From the NCBI RefSeq assembly GCF_035994185.1, contig NZ_CP108538.1, forward strand, positions 868,001 through 932,000: a stretch of DNA of 64,000 nt, written 5' to 3'. Positions 25,222-36,700 of the stretch are shown one piece after another; within the stretch, counting starts at the first letter, position 1, and each line of letters begins with the position of its first letter. Both the position numbers and the translations under genes were made by a program. This DNA comes from Streptomyces sp. NBC_01217. GTDB taxonomy: Bacteria > Actinomycetota > Actinomycetes > Streptomycetales > Streptomycetaceae. The notes beneath the pieces are model-generated. The model worked only from the letters and a program-made list of their open reading frames with translations, did no database searches and had not been told where the DNA came from.

Positions 25222-26238
25222 TCACCCGAGGTGAACGGCGACGTCCTCGACGAAGCGGCTGATCATGGCCGTCTGGTCCGGGACTCCGTAGAGCACCAGG
25301 GAGACGCGGTCGGCTCCGGTCTCGCGCAGTTCCTCAAGCCGTTCGATGCACCGGGACGGCGGACCGTAGATCGCGAAGCAGTCGACGAGACGGTCCGAGA
25401 GCTCGGCGGCGTGCGGTGCGCCGACGACCTCGTGCTGATACCAGTCGTAGCGCTTGGCCAGGGCGGCCATGTCCGACAGCACCGCCGCCGGCAGCCCGGC
25501 CGCCAGTTCCTCGGATTCCGGGGTCGTTCGGCTCAGCACCGAGCGCCACAGGAAGTACGCCGAGGTGGCCGCGTAGGAGCGCAGGTACTCGCGCGCCGCG
25601 TCCATGTCGTCGTGTACGAACACCGTGCCCCGGGACCACACTTCGAGGTCGGCCAGTTCACGCCCGGCGCTCTGTGCTCCCTCGGCGACCCGCGCCCGCT
25701 TCCACCGGGCGATCTCCGGTGAGAGGCCGGGCAGGAACACACCGTCGGCGACCCTTCCGGCGAGCCGGCAGCTCTTGGCACCGTGTGTGCCGATGAGGAC
25801 GGGGATCTCGCGCTGCGCCCACTCCGAACGCATGGGCAGGCCCTGCCACTCGGTGTCCTTTCCGCCGGTGAAGTCCCGGAAGAACTGGACGTATTCGGCG
25901 AGTTCCGTCAGCGGACGGGGCTTCCTGCCGACCATGGCGACGGCACTTCCGCCGGCTCCGATTCCGAGGAATACCCGCCCTTCGGATATCTCGTCCACTG
26001 TTGCGATCACATTCGCGAGTACAGAGGCATGGCGTGTGTAGGGATTCGTTACGGCCTGCCCTATACGGATTCGGGTCGTGGCCGCCGCGGCCAGGGCCAT
26101 CATCGCGGTCGAATCACGGCAGAGGTTCTGTGAATCGATGAATGTGCAGTGTTCATACCCCAATTCATCAGCCTGGCGTGCCAGTTTTGCCGAATCCCGG
26201 GCCGTGAGGGTGCGCCCGATTCCGATTCCGAACTTCAT
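25222..26238 (-). CDS. LLM-class F420-dependent oxidoreductase
   Basis: 338 residues. MKFGIGIGRTLTARDSAKLARQADELGYEHCTFIDSQ is the family N-terminus, then TTRIRIGQAVTNPYTRHASVLANVIATVDEISEGRVFLGIGAGGSA, the stretch that forms the F420/FMN phosphate site. It resembles methylenetetrahydromethanopterin reductase-type enzymes. It is the first gene of the leftward NRPS operon; a perfect palindrome lies about 100 bases upstream of its ATG. A paralogous-type enzyme occupies 247-1305. It may reduce or hydroxylate a precursor or the assembled product; F420 rather than FMN is inferred from the family. Confidence 0.87.
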   Translation of the reverse strand: MKFGIGIGRTLTARDSAKLARQADELGYEHCTFIDSQNLCRDSTAMMALAAAATTRIRIGQAVTNPYTRHASVLANVIATVDEISEGRVFLGIGAGGSAVAMVGRKPRPLTELAEYVQFFRDFTGGKDTEWQGLPMRSEWAQREIPVLIGTHGAKSCRLAGRVADGVFLPGLSPEIARWKRARVAEGAQSAGRELADLEVWSRGTVFVHDDMDAAREYLRSYAATSAYFLWRSVLSRTTPESEELAAGLPAAVLSDMAALAKRYDWYQHEVVGAPHAAELSDRLVDCFAIYGPPSRCIERLEELRETGADRVSLVLYGVPDQTAMISRFVEDVAVHLG

Positions 26239-26338
26239 GCCCGCCTCCGAAACGCGTCACCGCGGAAAAGAACATCGCATCGCGCCGAACTCGTTGCCGC
26301 CGACCCTGCACTGTCGCCCGTTGGCCGTCAACCTTGCC

Positions 26339-26372
26339 GCCTGTCCTGTCCCGCCGGCGGGACAGGACAGGC
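26339..26372. promoter_or_regulatory. perfect 34-bp palindrome, probable operator (copy 2)
   Basis: Two 17-base arms pair perfectly without spacer, centred between 26355 and 26356. The inner 22 bases (26345-26366) equal those at 3249-3270. It lies 20 bases after the DUF711 stop and about 100 bases upstream of the LLM gene that opens the NRPS operon. It is a good candidate operator for a dimeric repressor; a terminator for DUF711 is the alternative. Confidence 0.55.
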
Positions 26373-26391
26373 AGGTCAGGATTGTTGTCGT

Positions 26392-27561
26392 CTAGCGTTT
26401 GACGCTGGTGTTGACCAGATAGGGAGAGTTGAACGTGGTGCGTTCGCCGGATTCCTTGCCGGGCACCGGAAAGAGGCGCGCGGACAGCGGCTTTCGCAGG
26501 CGTACGGCCATGGCTGCCACATCGGTCAGGAGTCCCGCGATCTCGTCCTCGGTGGTGTCCCCGGGCAGCGGAATGGTGTCGAGCCCGGTGCCGCACACCG
26601 CCGAATAGGCGAGCAGCTGCTGGGCGTTGACCGTCCCCTCGTGCCAGCGCTGTGCGAGCCGGGTGTCTTCGAGCACCGGCAGCATCACCCCGTTGTAGCC
26701 GCAGGTGGGCAGGCCCGTGCTCCGTATCGCCTCGGTGAGTGCCGCGGTGACGGCGAGGGTCCCGGGTCCGCCCACGGGTCCGGTGAGGCAGGACTCCATG
26801 GCCGCGGCGATGCTGTCGTCGCCCGCGGGTGCCGGAGACAGGTCGATCCCGCCGAATGCCGGGCCCAGTTCCTTGCCGGTCCGCTCCGCGATCTCCGCCA
26901 CGGGCGCCGCGTGTTCGATCAGTGCCTGCCTGACCCGTCGTGTGATGGCCGCGGGGTCGAGACGCCCGACCTCCCGCATGGCCTGCGCGACAATTCCCGC
27001 ACCCTGCAGGCCGATCGCGAGGGAATCCGGCCCACTGTGATGGGCGGCGGGAAAGAAAGGCCCGCCGGGATCCACGCAGGCCACCATGGCGAAGCGGAAG
27101 TTCCCGAGTCCTTGCGCCGTTCCTTCGGCGAGCCGCCGGATGATACGCGCCACCGGCGCAGCAGCCTCGGAGCGCACCCCGTGCTGCCGCGTCCCCGTCT
27201 GGACGGTGCAGCTCAGGGACTCTGCCCCGATCAGCAGATCCCCGATCACATCGAGCGTGCCCAGCGGGAATTCGGGGTCGGCCGCATCCGCGGGCCCCAG
27301 CGAGCAGTAGCCGATTCCCGCGTCATCGAGAACGGTCTGCAGTTCATGCGCGTAGGAGACGATTTCCGACGGCTTTCGGCCGGCGAGGTCACCGAAGACG
27401 GACCGGGTGGACAGCCTTACGGTCTGCACCTCGTATCCGGCCGCACGGCAGGCCGATTCCGCACGCCTGGCGAGCAGGGCCTTCTCTTCGACGACCGCAG
27501 GGGATATCGGGTGCGGTGCGGCGACTCCGAGGGTGACGGTGCGGATCAATGGTTTGTACAT
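26392..27561 (-). CDS. DUF711 (UPF0210) family protein
   Basis: 389 residues matching the DUF711 family in length and course: IRTVTLGV at the N-terminus, TVRLSTRSVF, a GYCSLGP segment, ACVDPGGPFFPAAHHSG and a C-terminal half with SAVCGTGLDTIPLPGDTTEDEIAGLL. Family members often fold near glycyl-radical-type or Ca-binding proteins in structure databases, but no reaction is established. It lies upstream of the NRPS operon on the same strand with a 153-base gap that holds the 34-bp palindrome, so it probably has its own transcript. Involvement in the pathway is inferred from position alone. Confidence 0.82.
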   Translation of the reverse strand: MYKPLIRTVTLGVAAPHPISPAVVEEKALLARRAESACRAAGYEVQTVRLSTRSVFGDLAGRKPSEIVSYAHELQTVLDDAGIGYCSLGPADAADPEFPLGTLDVIGDLLIGAESLSCTVQTGTRQHGVRSEAAAPVARIIRRLAEGTAQGLGNFRFAMVACVDPGGPFFPAAHHSGPDSLAIGLQGAGIVAQAMREVGRLDPAAITRRVRQALIEHAAPVAEIAERTGKELGPAFGGIDLSPAPAGDDSIAAAMESCLTGPVGGPGTLAVTAALTEAIRSTGLPTCGYNGVMLPVLEDTRLAQRWHEGTVNAQQLLAYSAVCGTGLDTIPLPGDTTEDEIAGLLTDVAAMAVRLRKPLSARLFPVPGKESGERTTFNSPYLVNTSVKR

Positions 27562-27699
27562 GTCTTACGCCCCTTCGCAGTTCACACGTCTGAATGAACG
27601 TGGGCCCGGGCTGCCCGGAGCCGGTCGCTCCGCCTGCCAGGATCGCGGCACCGGGATGCTGTTCCCGGGCTGAACCGGCCTGACAGGGAGATGCGGAAC

Positions 27700-28065
27700 A
27701 TGAGCGGTACCAGGTCGCACGAGCGGGCCGTCGAGCCCGAGGACCTCAGCCGTTTCGTGGTGGAGAGACTCAACTCGGGCGATGTCGAGGGCCTTGTGGC
27801 GCTGTACGAGCCCGACGCGGTGCTGGCCCTCCCCGACGGCAAGGTCGCCACGGGTGAGGGAGAGATCCGCCAGGCGTACCAACAATTCACCGCCGACAGG
27901 CCCGTGTTCAAGCACGGCGAGCAGCAACCTACGCTGCATCACGGCGATCTGGCCCTCACATCGGTGCACCTGGCCGACGGAAGCGACGCCACGGTCGAAG
28001 TGGCCCGCCGCCAGCCGGACGGCACCTGGCTGTGGGTGATCGACCGCCCGCGCGTCCTCGGCTGA
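27700..28065 (+). CDS. SnoaL/DUF4440-like (NTF2-fold) protein
   Basis: 121 residues. DLSRFVVERLNSGDVEGLVALYEPDAVLALPDGKVATGEGEIRQAYQQF is the typical start of NTF2-like cone-fold proteins, followed by beta strands ending VEVARRQPDGTWLWVIDRP. Such proteins range from polyketide cyclases and isomerases to ketosteroid-type binding proteins without known activity. The ATG at 27700 has AGGGAG nine bases upstream; an ATG at 27691 lies too close to that site. It is divergent from DUF711 and convergent with alkB. No catalytic residues can be assigned. Confidence 0.8.
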   Translation: MSGTRSHERAVEPEDLSRFVVERLNSGDVEGLVALYEPDAVLALPDGKVATGEGEIRQAYQQFTADRPVFKHGEQQPTLHHGDLALTSVHLADGSDATVEVARRQPDGTWLWVIDRPRVLG

Positions 28066-28100
28066 CGCTCAGGAGTCGCGCTCTCCGTGGCGGCGAGGGG

Positions 28101-28730
28101 TCACTGCACCCCGTGCGGCCGGAACTGGATGCTGATGCGTCCTCCCGCGGCCTTCGCGGTCTTGGGGACGGCGTGCTCCCAGGTCCGCTGGCAGGAGCCG
28201 CCCATCACGATCAGGTCGCCGTGTCCGAGCGGCCGCCTGACGACATCGCCGCCGCGGCGGGGCCGCAGCAGCAGGTCGCGGGGGGCTCCCACGGAGAGGA
28301 TGGCGACCATCGTGTCCTCGCGGGCCCCGCGGCCGATGCGGTCGCCGTGCCAGGCCACGCTGTCGCGCCCGTCGCGGTAATGGCACAGGCCGGCTGTGGT
28401 GAACGGTTCGCCGAGCTCGGCGGCGTAGTGCGCGCAGAGTGCCTGCCGCGCCTCGTCCAGGACAGGGTGCGGCAGCGGTTCGCCCGCGCGGTAGAAGGCG
28501 AGCAGGCGCGGGACGTCCACGAACCGCTCGTACATCTGCCGTCGCTCGGCCTTCCAGGGAACGTCCGTGGCCAGCTGTTCGAACAGGGCGTCGGCGCCGC
28601 TCAGCCAGCCCGGCAGGAGGTCGATCCAGGCGCCGTCGCCGAGTGCGGTCCTGCGGAGCCCGTCCAGCGGGCGCAGGCGCGCCTCGTCGCCCTGATCGAA
28701 CAGGGACGGCTGGAGCTGGTGCGATGCCAT
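28101..28730 (-). CDS. alkB: AlkB-type 2-oxoglutarate/Fe(II) dioxygenase
   Basis: 209 residues from the ATG at 28730 (MASHQLQPSLFDQG). The dioxygenase core shows NPFTTAGLCHYRDG-type substrate loop, the iron ligands H-x-D in SVAWHGDRIGRG, then ILSVGAPRDLLLRPR and the distal His plus Arg in HAVPKTAKAAGGRISIQFRP. AlkB removes alkyl lesions from N1-adenine and N3-cytosine in DNA by oxidative demethylation. An in-frame upstream start at 28760 lacks a ribosome site. It stands alone, divergent from the Clp ATPase gene across about 240 bases in which I see no further gene. Confidence 0.9.
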   Translation of the reverse strand: MASHQLQPSLFDQGDEARLRPLDGLRRTALGDGAWIDLLPGWLSGADALFEQLATDVPWKAERRQMYERFVDVPRLLAFYRAGEPLPHPVLDEARQALCAHYAAELGEPFTTAGLCHYRDGRDSVAWHGDRIGRGAREDTMVAILSVGAPRDLLLRPRRGGDVVRRPLGHGDLIVMGGSCQRTWEHAVPKTAKAAGGRISIQFRPHGVQ

Positions 28731-28970
28731 GTCTTCAGCGTACCCCACATTCGAACACATGCGCTATTCGAAAGCCGCGCGAGCACCCCTGCCGTCGCGC
28801 CGCCCGCTGATCCGCCGCCCCGGCGAAAGGCCCGCATATCGTCTAAATTGGGGCCAGTGGGGTTGCGGCGATCCGTGGTCACGCCGGACTTGCGGGACCG
28901 CGTCCAGCACGGCCGCACGTGCACTGAGACAGCGTGGCCCGGTCCGGCCGGACCACGGGGACGGATACCC

Positions 28971-31514
<2,544 letters not shown>

Positions 31515-31657
31515 CCCGCACAGCTCGCCGTGACCACCGCCGCACGGCACATGAGCCGACGGATCCGCGCGTCCCGTTCGACGCGTCGCTTCCCCGATCC
31601 CACCTGCTCGATCGATACTGGATGTCCTCGGACCGGCACGCTTCGTAGGAGATTCCG

Positions 31658-32650
31658 TTGAGGATGCTGATCAACGTTCCCGAAACCGTGGTCGCGGACG
31701 CGCTGCGCGGGCTGGCCGCCGCTCACCCGGAACTGACCGTGGATGTCGAGAACCGTGTCGTCGTACGGCGTGACGCACCGGTGGCCGGGAAGGTGGGGAT
31801 CGTCTCCGGCGGCGGGTCCGGACACGAGCCGTTGCACTCGGGGTTCGTCGGGCCGGGGATGCTCTCCGCGGCCTGCCCGGGAGAGGTGTTCACCTCGCCC
31901 GTGCCGGATCAGGTGCTGCGGGCCGCCGCGGCGGTCGACAGCGGGGCGGGGGTGTTGTTCGTCGTCAAGAACTACACCGGGGACGTGCTGAACTTCGAGA
32001 TGGCCGCCGAACTGGCTGAGGAGGAGGGCCTGCAGGTCACGCAGGTGCTCGTCAACGACGACGTGGCGGTGACCGACAGTCTGTTCACGGCGGGGCGGCG
32101 GGGCACTGGCGCGACCCTGTTCGTCGAGAAGATCGCCGGGGCGGCGGCCGACGAGGGTGCACCGCTGGAGCGGGTGGCGGCCGTCGCCCGGCAGGTGAAC
32201 GAGTCGTCGCGGAGTTTCGGGGTGGCGCTCAGTTCCGTCACCACACCCGCCAAGGGCTCGCCCACGTTCGATCTGCCGCCGGGCGAACTGGAGCTGGGCA
32301 TCGGGATCCACGGCGAGCCGGGGCGCGAGCGGCGGCCGATGATGACGTCCCGCGAGATCGCGGACTTCGCGGTGGACGCGGTGCTGGAGGACCTGCGGCC
32401 GCGCGGACCCGTGATCGTGCTGGTCAACGGGATGGGCGCGACGCCGCTGCTGGAGCTGTACGGGTTCAATGCCGAGGTGCAGCGGGTGCTGTCCGAGCGG
32501 GACGTGGTGGCGGCTCGTACGCTCGTGGGGAACTATGTGACCTCGCTCGACATGGCGGGCTGCTCGGTGACGCTCTGCCAGGTGGACGAGGAGCTGCTGC
32601 GCCTCTGGGACGCGCCGGTTCACACGCCCGCGCTGCGCTGGGGCCGCTGA
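31658..32650 (+). CDS. dhaK: dihydroxyacetone kinase subunit DhaK
   Basis: 330 residues. VSGGGSGHEPLHSGFVGPGM near residue 50 lines the active site, and ELGIGIHGEPG near 215 holds the His that binds dihydroxyacetone covalently as a hemiaminal. DhaK presents the substrate to DhaL for phosphorylation to DHA-phosphate. The TTG at 31658 has GTAGGAG 6 bases upstream; an ATG two codons later is possible. First gene of a dhaKLM operon; DhaL follows after 21 bases. No DhaR/DhaS regulator is adjacent. Confidence 0.95.
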   Translation: MRMLINVPETVVADALRGLAAAHPELTVDVENRVVVRRDAPVAGKVGIVSGGGSGHEPLHSGFVGPGMLSAACPGEVFTSPVPDQVLRAAAAVDSGAGVLFVVKNYTGDVLNFEMAAELAEEEGLQVTQVLVNDDVAVTDSLFTAGRRGTGATLFVEKIAGAAADEGAPLERVAAVARQVNESSRSFGVALSSVTTPAKGSPTFDLPPGELELGIGIHGEPGRERRPMMTSREIADFAVDAVLEDLRPRGPVIVLVNGMGATPLLELYGFNAEVQRVLSERDVVAARTLVGNYVTSLDMAGCSVTLCQVDEELLRLWDAPVHTPALRWGR

Positions 32651-32671
32651 CCATCCGGACAAGGAGATCAT

Positions 32672-33286
32672 GTGCTCGACGCCGACTTCTTCCACCGCTG
32701 GATGACCGCGGCCGCGGCTTCCGTGGACCGCGAGGCGGGCCACCTCACCGAACTCGACGCGGCGATCGGGGACGCCGATCACGGCAGCAATCTGCAGCGC
32801 GGATTCGCCGCGGTGAGAGCGGCTCTGGACAAGGAGCCGCCGCGAACGCCGGGGGCCGTACTGATGCTCGCCGGACGGCAGTTGATCGCGACGGTCGGCG
32901 GAGCCTCGGGCCCGCTGTACGGGACGCTGCTGCGACGTACCGGCAAGGCTCTGGGCGACGCCCCGCGGGCGTCGCGGCAGCAGCTGACGGAGGCGCTCGC
33001 AGTGGGCGTCGCGGCCGTGGCCCAGATGGGCGGGGCGCAGGCCGGGGACAAGACGATGCTGGATGCGCTGCTGCCTGCCGTCGCGGCGCTCGGGACCTCG
33101 TTCGGGGCGGCCCGGGAGGCCGCGGAGGCGGGGGCGCTGGCGACGGTGCCCCTCCAGGCCCGCAAGGGCAGGGCGAGTTATCTCGGTGAGCGCAGCATCG
33201 GACATCAGGATCCGGGGGCGACGTCCTCCGCCCTGCTGATCGCCGCGCTGGCCGAGACCGACGGTGCGCGTGGGGGAGACGAGTGA
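32672..33286 (+). CDS. dhaL: dihydroxyacetone kinase subunit DhaL
   Basis: 204 residues. LDAAIGDADHGSNLQRGF (about residues 28-45) is the Asp/His motif that coordinates Mg-ADP, and the later GGASGPLYGTLLRR and RKGRASYLGERSIGHQDPGA match the family. DhaL carries a permanently bound ADP that is rephosphorylated by DhaM and passes phosphate to the substrate on DhaK. GTG start at 32672 with AAGGAG 8 bases upstream. Its TGA overlaps the GTG of dhaM, so the subunits are coupled. Confidence 0.95.
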   Translation: MLDADFFHRWMTAAAASVDREAGHLTELDAAIGDADHGSNLQRGFAAVRAALDKEPPRTPGAVLMLAGRQLIATVGGASGPLYGTLLRRTGKALGDAPRASRQQLTEALAVGVAAVAQMGGAQAGDKTMLDALLPAVAALGTSFGAAREAAEAGALATVPLQARKGRASYLGERSIGHQDPGATSSALLIAALAETDGARGGDE

Positions 33287-33693
33287 GCGACGGAAAGCAG
33301 GTCGGGATCGTGCTGGTCTCGCACAGCGGCCCGGTGGCCGAGTCCGTCGCCGAGCTGGCCAGGGGGCTTGCGGCGGGTGGCGCGACCGCTCCGGTGGCCG
33401 CCGCGGGAGGCACGCCCGCGGGAGGTCTCGGGACCAGTGCGCGGCTGATCGCCGAGGCCGCCAGGTCGGTGGACGACGGTGCGGGGGTGGCGTTACTCGC
33501 CGACCTGGGCAGCGCGGTGCTCACGGTCAAGACGATGCTGGCCGAGGGGGACGAACTGCCGGACGGTTCGCGGCTGGTGGACGCGCCGTTCCTGGAGGGT
33601 GCGGTGGCCGCCGTGGTCGCCGCGTCGGTGGGCGGCGACATCGCGGCGGTGGTGGCAGCGGCGTCGGAGGCGTACACGTACCACAAGGTTTAG
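33283..33693 (+). CDS. dhaM: PTS-dependent dihydroxyacetone kinase phosphotransferase subunit DhaM
   Basis: 136 residues, only the EIIA-man-like domain. VGIVLVSHSGPVAESVAELA carries the phosphorylated His (VSHS), and LLADLGSAVLTVKTML matches the family. DhaM takes phosphate from HPr of the PTS and hands it to DhaL-ADP. Larger DhaM proteins fuse HPr and EI-like parts; this short form needs the general PTS proteins. The gene ends the operon and is followed by a strong hairpin. Confidence 0.93.
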   Translation: MSDGKQVGIVLVSHSGPVAESVAELARGLAAGGATAPVAAAGGTPAGGLGTSARLIAEAARSVDDGAGVALLADLGSAVLTVKTMLAEGDELPDGSRLVDAPFLEGAVAAVVAASVGGDIAAVVAAASEAYTYHKV

Positions 33694-33715
33694 CGGGTGG
33701 CACACGACACCCGGT

Positions 33716-33750
33716 GGGGCCCGTCCGGCCGTGAGCGCCGGGCGGGCCCC
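33716..33750. terminator. bidirectional terminator hairpin
   Basis: A 14-base stem (33716-33729 with 33737-33750, one G-U pair) and a 7-base loop lie between the convergent stops of dhaM and the glycosidase gene. No T-run, as usual in these genomes. Confidence 0.65.
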
Positions 33751-33757
33751 CGGTCCG

Positions 33758-36700
33758 TCAGGCCGCCGACGCGGCTGCGTCTGCCGGGGCGGTTGCGGCT
33801 GCGCCGATCCTGATCTGCACCTCCTGCGTCGTGCCGTTGACCGTCACGGCCAGCGTGATCGTGCCGGGGCGGAGCGCGGTGAGGGTGCCGGTCCTCGGGT
33901 CGAGGGCCGCGGTGTGGCGGTGACGGGCATCGTCCCGGTCACCGATGTGGACGTTCGGGGACGCGGTCCAGTCCGCGGCCAGCGGGAAGCCGACCGGGAC
34001 GCTTCGCGCGCCCTGGGTGACGGTCGCCGTGACCTCCGTACGGCTTCCGGCGCCGAGCACCGGGGGTGCGTCGATCTCCAGCGCGTCGACATGGGCCCGG
34101 GTCTGTACGGAGACCCAGTCGGGCCCGCCCTGCCACGGCCGCTGCCGCGCGGCGGCCTGTTCGCCGGAGGTGATGCGGTCGGCGCCGACCAGCGACCAGC
34201 CGGTGAAGCCGCCCTCGTCCGCCGGTCCTGCCGGTGCCTTGCCGGAGTTGCCGTTGACCAGATACGGCACCCCGTCGACGTGCGAGGCGTGGAAGACACC
34301 GACGTGGCTGCCGATGAAGGCCGCGCCCTTGCCCGTCGTACGGCGGAAGTCGGCGAGCCACTGTTCGACGAGCGCCGCTTCCTTGCGGTCGCCGAGCTGG
34401 CTGCCCTTCTGTACGGTCGGATCGCGCGGCGGCACGTGCTCGATCAGCATGACCGAGTCGACGGTCCGGTCCTTCGCCGCCGCGTCCAGCTGGGCGCGCA
34501 GCTGCTCGATCTGGTCGAAGCCCCCGCCGCGCAGGCTGAGGCCGGAGGTGTCGAGCGTGATGAGGCGGGTGCCCTTGTGGTCGAACGTCCGCTGGGCGGG
34601 CCCGAATTCGGTGACGAAGTTGTCGATCTTTCCGCCCATCACCTCGTGGTTGCCCGGTACGTAGTACCAGGGCAGACAGTCGCCGAGCTCCTCGGTGAGG
34701 ACCTGGCGGGCGAAGGCGAGGTCCGCGGGTGATCCCTCGTCGACGAGGTCACCGTTGACGACCAGGAAGTCGGGGTGCGCCGCCTTGATCTCGCGCAGGG
34801 TGCGCCGGGCCTGGGCGACGATCGCGCTGTCGGGGTCGCGGGCGACGAACTGGGCGTCGGACATCACCGCGAACTGCCAGTCCCTGCGCTCGGTGACGGC
34901 CGCCGGGTCGATCAACGGGTCTGCGGTGGCCGCCTGTTCGGGCAGGTCGACGGTGGGCGGCACCTGGGCGGTGAGGTCGTCGATGACGATCTCACCGGTG
35001 TACTGCTGGGCGGCCGCCGTCTCGGCGAGATAGAAGCGGAACACGCTGAGCGGCATGGCCGCGCCCGGCGGTACGGCGAAGGTGACCTGCCGCCAGCCGG
35101 TCCAGGTGACGTACGGTCCGCGGAGCAACTGGTCGGAGCCCGCGGCGTCCTTGAGGTGCAGGGTCGGCCAGGCGCCCTTGCCGTCGCCCTTGATCCAGAG
35201 CTTGAACGACTGGGGCTGGCCGGGCACGGCGACCGGCTGGGGCGGCGCGGCGTAGGCGGCGCGCGTCGCGGTCGACTGGGTGAAGTCGTAGGTGAGTTTC
35301 AGTCCGGTACCGGTGTGGCCGTCGGGGGTGGCGGCGAGTGAGCCGCTCGCCCGGGCCTGGCTGAACTTCCAGGATCCGGCGTCGTCGAAGGAGGAGACGG
35401 CCTGCTCGGTGAGGCCGACGCTGACGGTGAGGGCGGTGGTGGTGCCCGCGACGGTCGCCTTGATCTGTCCGGCGCCGCTGCCGGTGCGTGAGATGACGGT
35501 GAAGTTGCCCTGGCTGTCGTCGCGGATGTCGAAGAGGGCGTGGTCGTAGTCGAGGGTGACGTCGCGCGGTTCGACGGGGGCGCTGGTGCCGTGCGCGTCG
35601 AGTCCGACGATGCCGAAGGTGCCGATGGCTTCGGCATCGGCGAGGCCCACCCGCCGGGTGGTCGGCTCGATCCGGGCGAGCTTGTCGAGGACGGTCAGGG
35701 TGGTGCTGCCATGGGCCCGTCCGTGTTCGGCGCGTACGTCGGTGGTGCCGCTGCGGCGTGCGGTGAAGAGACCGTTTCCGTCGACCGTACCGACGGCGCC
35801 GCGGACCATACGCCAGTGCGGGGTTCCGTCGGCGGGGCCGTACGTCTCGTCGTATCCGGTCGCGGTGAGGCGGCGGGTGAGTCCGGGGAAGACCCGGTCG
35901 GGGTGGCCGCCCCTGACGGGGTCGACGCCCGGTGCAAAACCCGCGGGCGTGCGGGGCTGGACCCAGAAGCCCTTGAGGCGGCCGCTGCCGTCGGGGGCGG
36001 TGAGGGCGAGACCGTTGGGGACGGTGCGTTCGGTGCCGTCGGACGGGCTGTTCTCCACCCGGAGTGCGTCGCTGCCGGGCTCGCGTGCGACGAGCGTCGA
36101 GGAGCCGCCGCCGTCCAGGTTGAGTGCGCTGTACGAGCCGGCGCGCCGCATCATCTGCCCGAGTTCGGTGAGGGTGACGCCGCCGCTGTCGGCCTGCCTC
36201 CCGTCGACGGTGAGGATCTGCATGGTCCGGCCGTCCTCGGAGAAGCCGACGGCGGTGCGGGGAGCCGCGGTGTTGTTGCCCTCGCCGTCGTGGTTCTGCG
36301 CGACTCCGTCGACGACGAGGAGCTCGCGGCCGCCGACCGCGGTGCGCGGTACGGCGCCGCTGTCGGTGCGTGCCCGGTAGGCCAGGGACACCGGGTCGCC
36401 GGGCCTCAGGGCGTCGAGTGCGGCGGCTCCGGCCTCACGGCCGACCAGGACGGTGGCGTCGTCGGGGAGGGGCCCCGATCCGGGGGTGTCCGAGACGGAG
36501 ACGACCCTGCCGTCCCGAACGACCGCCTCGGCGACCGGAGTCGCGTTGTCCACGGTCAGGGCCCGGTCGGCGGCTCCCCACGCGGAGGTGTACGCGCCGA
36601 CTCCCCCGGCCGGCACATTTGCGGCGTTGTACGCGGCGAGCGGCCGCGTCCCGGCGGGCAGGGTGAGCGTCCCCTCGAAGTACAGGTTCAGGATGCGGCC

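Larger units (their letters stand above)
6585..26238. other. NRPS biosynthetic gene cluster core with nitrite-forming module
   Basis: Two convergent operons. Rightward: MbtH, DUF2461, methyltransferase, CreE-like oxygenase, CreD-like lyase, SpaB_C protein. Leftward: LLM oxidoreductase, tautomerase, C-A-T-Cy-A-T, A-T-TE, hydrolase, RidA, SagB-type oxidase, dehydrogenase. Gaps inside each operon are 28 bases or less and many starts overlap stops. The predicted product combines a thiazole or thiazoline from Cys, one or two unusual acyl units, methylation, and possibly a group made from nitrous acid. Borders may extend to 1 on the left and 27561 on the right. No regulator, PPTase or precursor peptide gene lies inside. 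Confidence 0.8.

Noticed and set aside
28032..28970. Upstream in-frame extension of the Clp ATPase gene
   Set aside because: It runs antisense through alkB and has no Clp similarity; the ATG at 28971 precedes the Clp_N domain.
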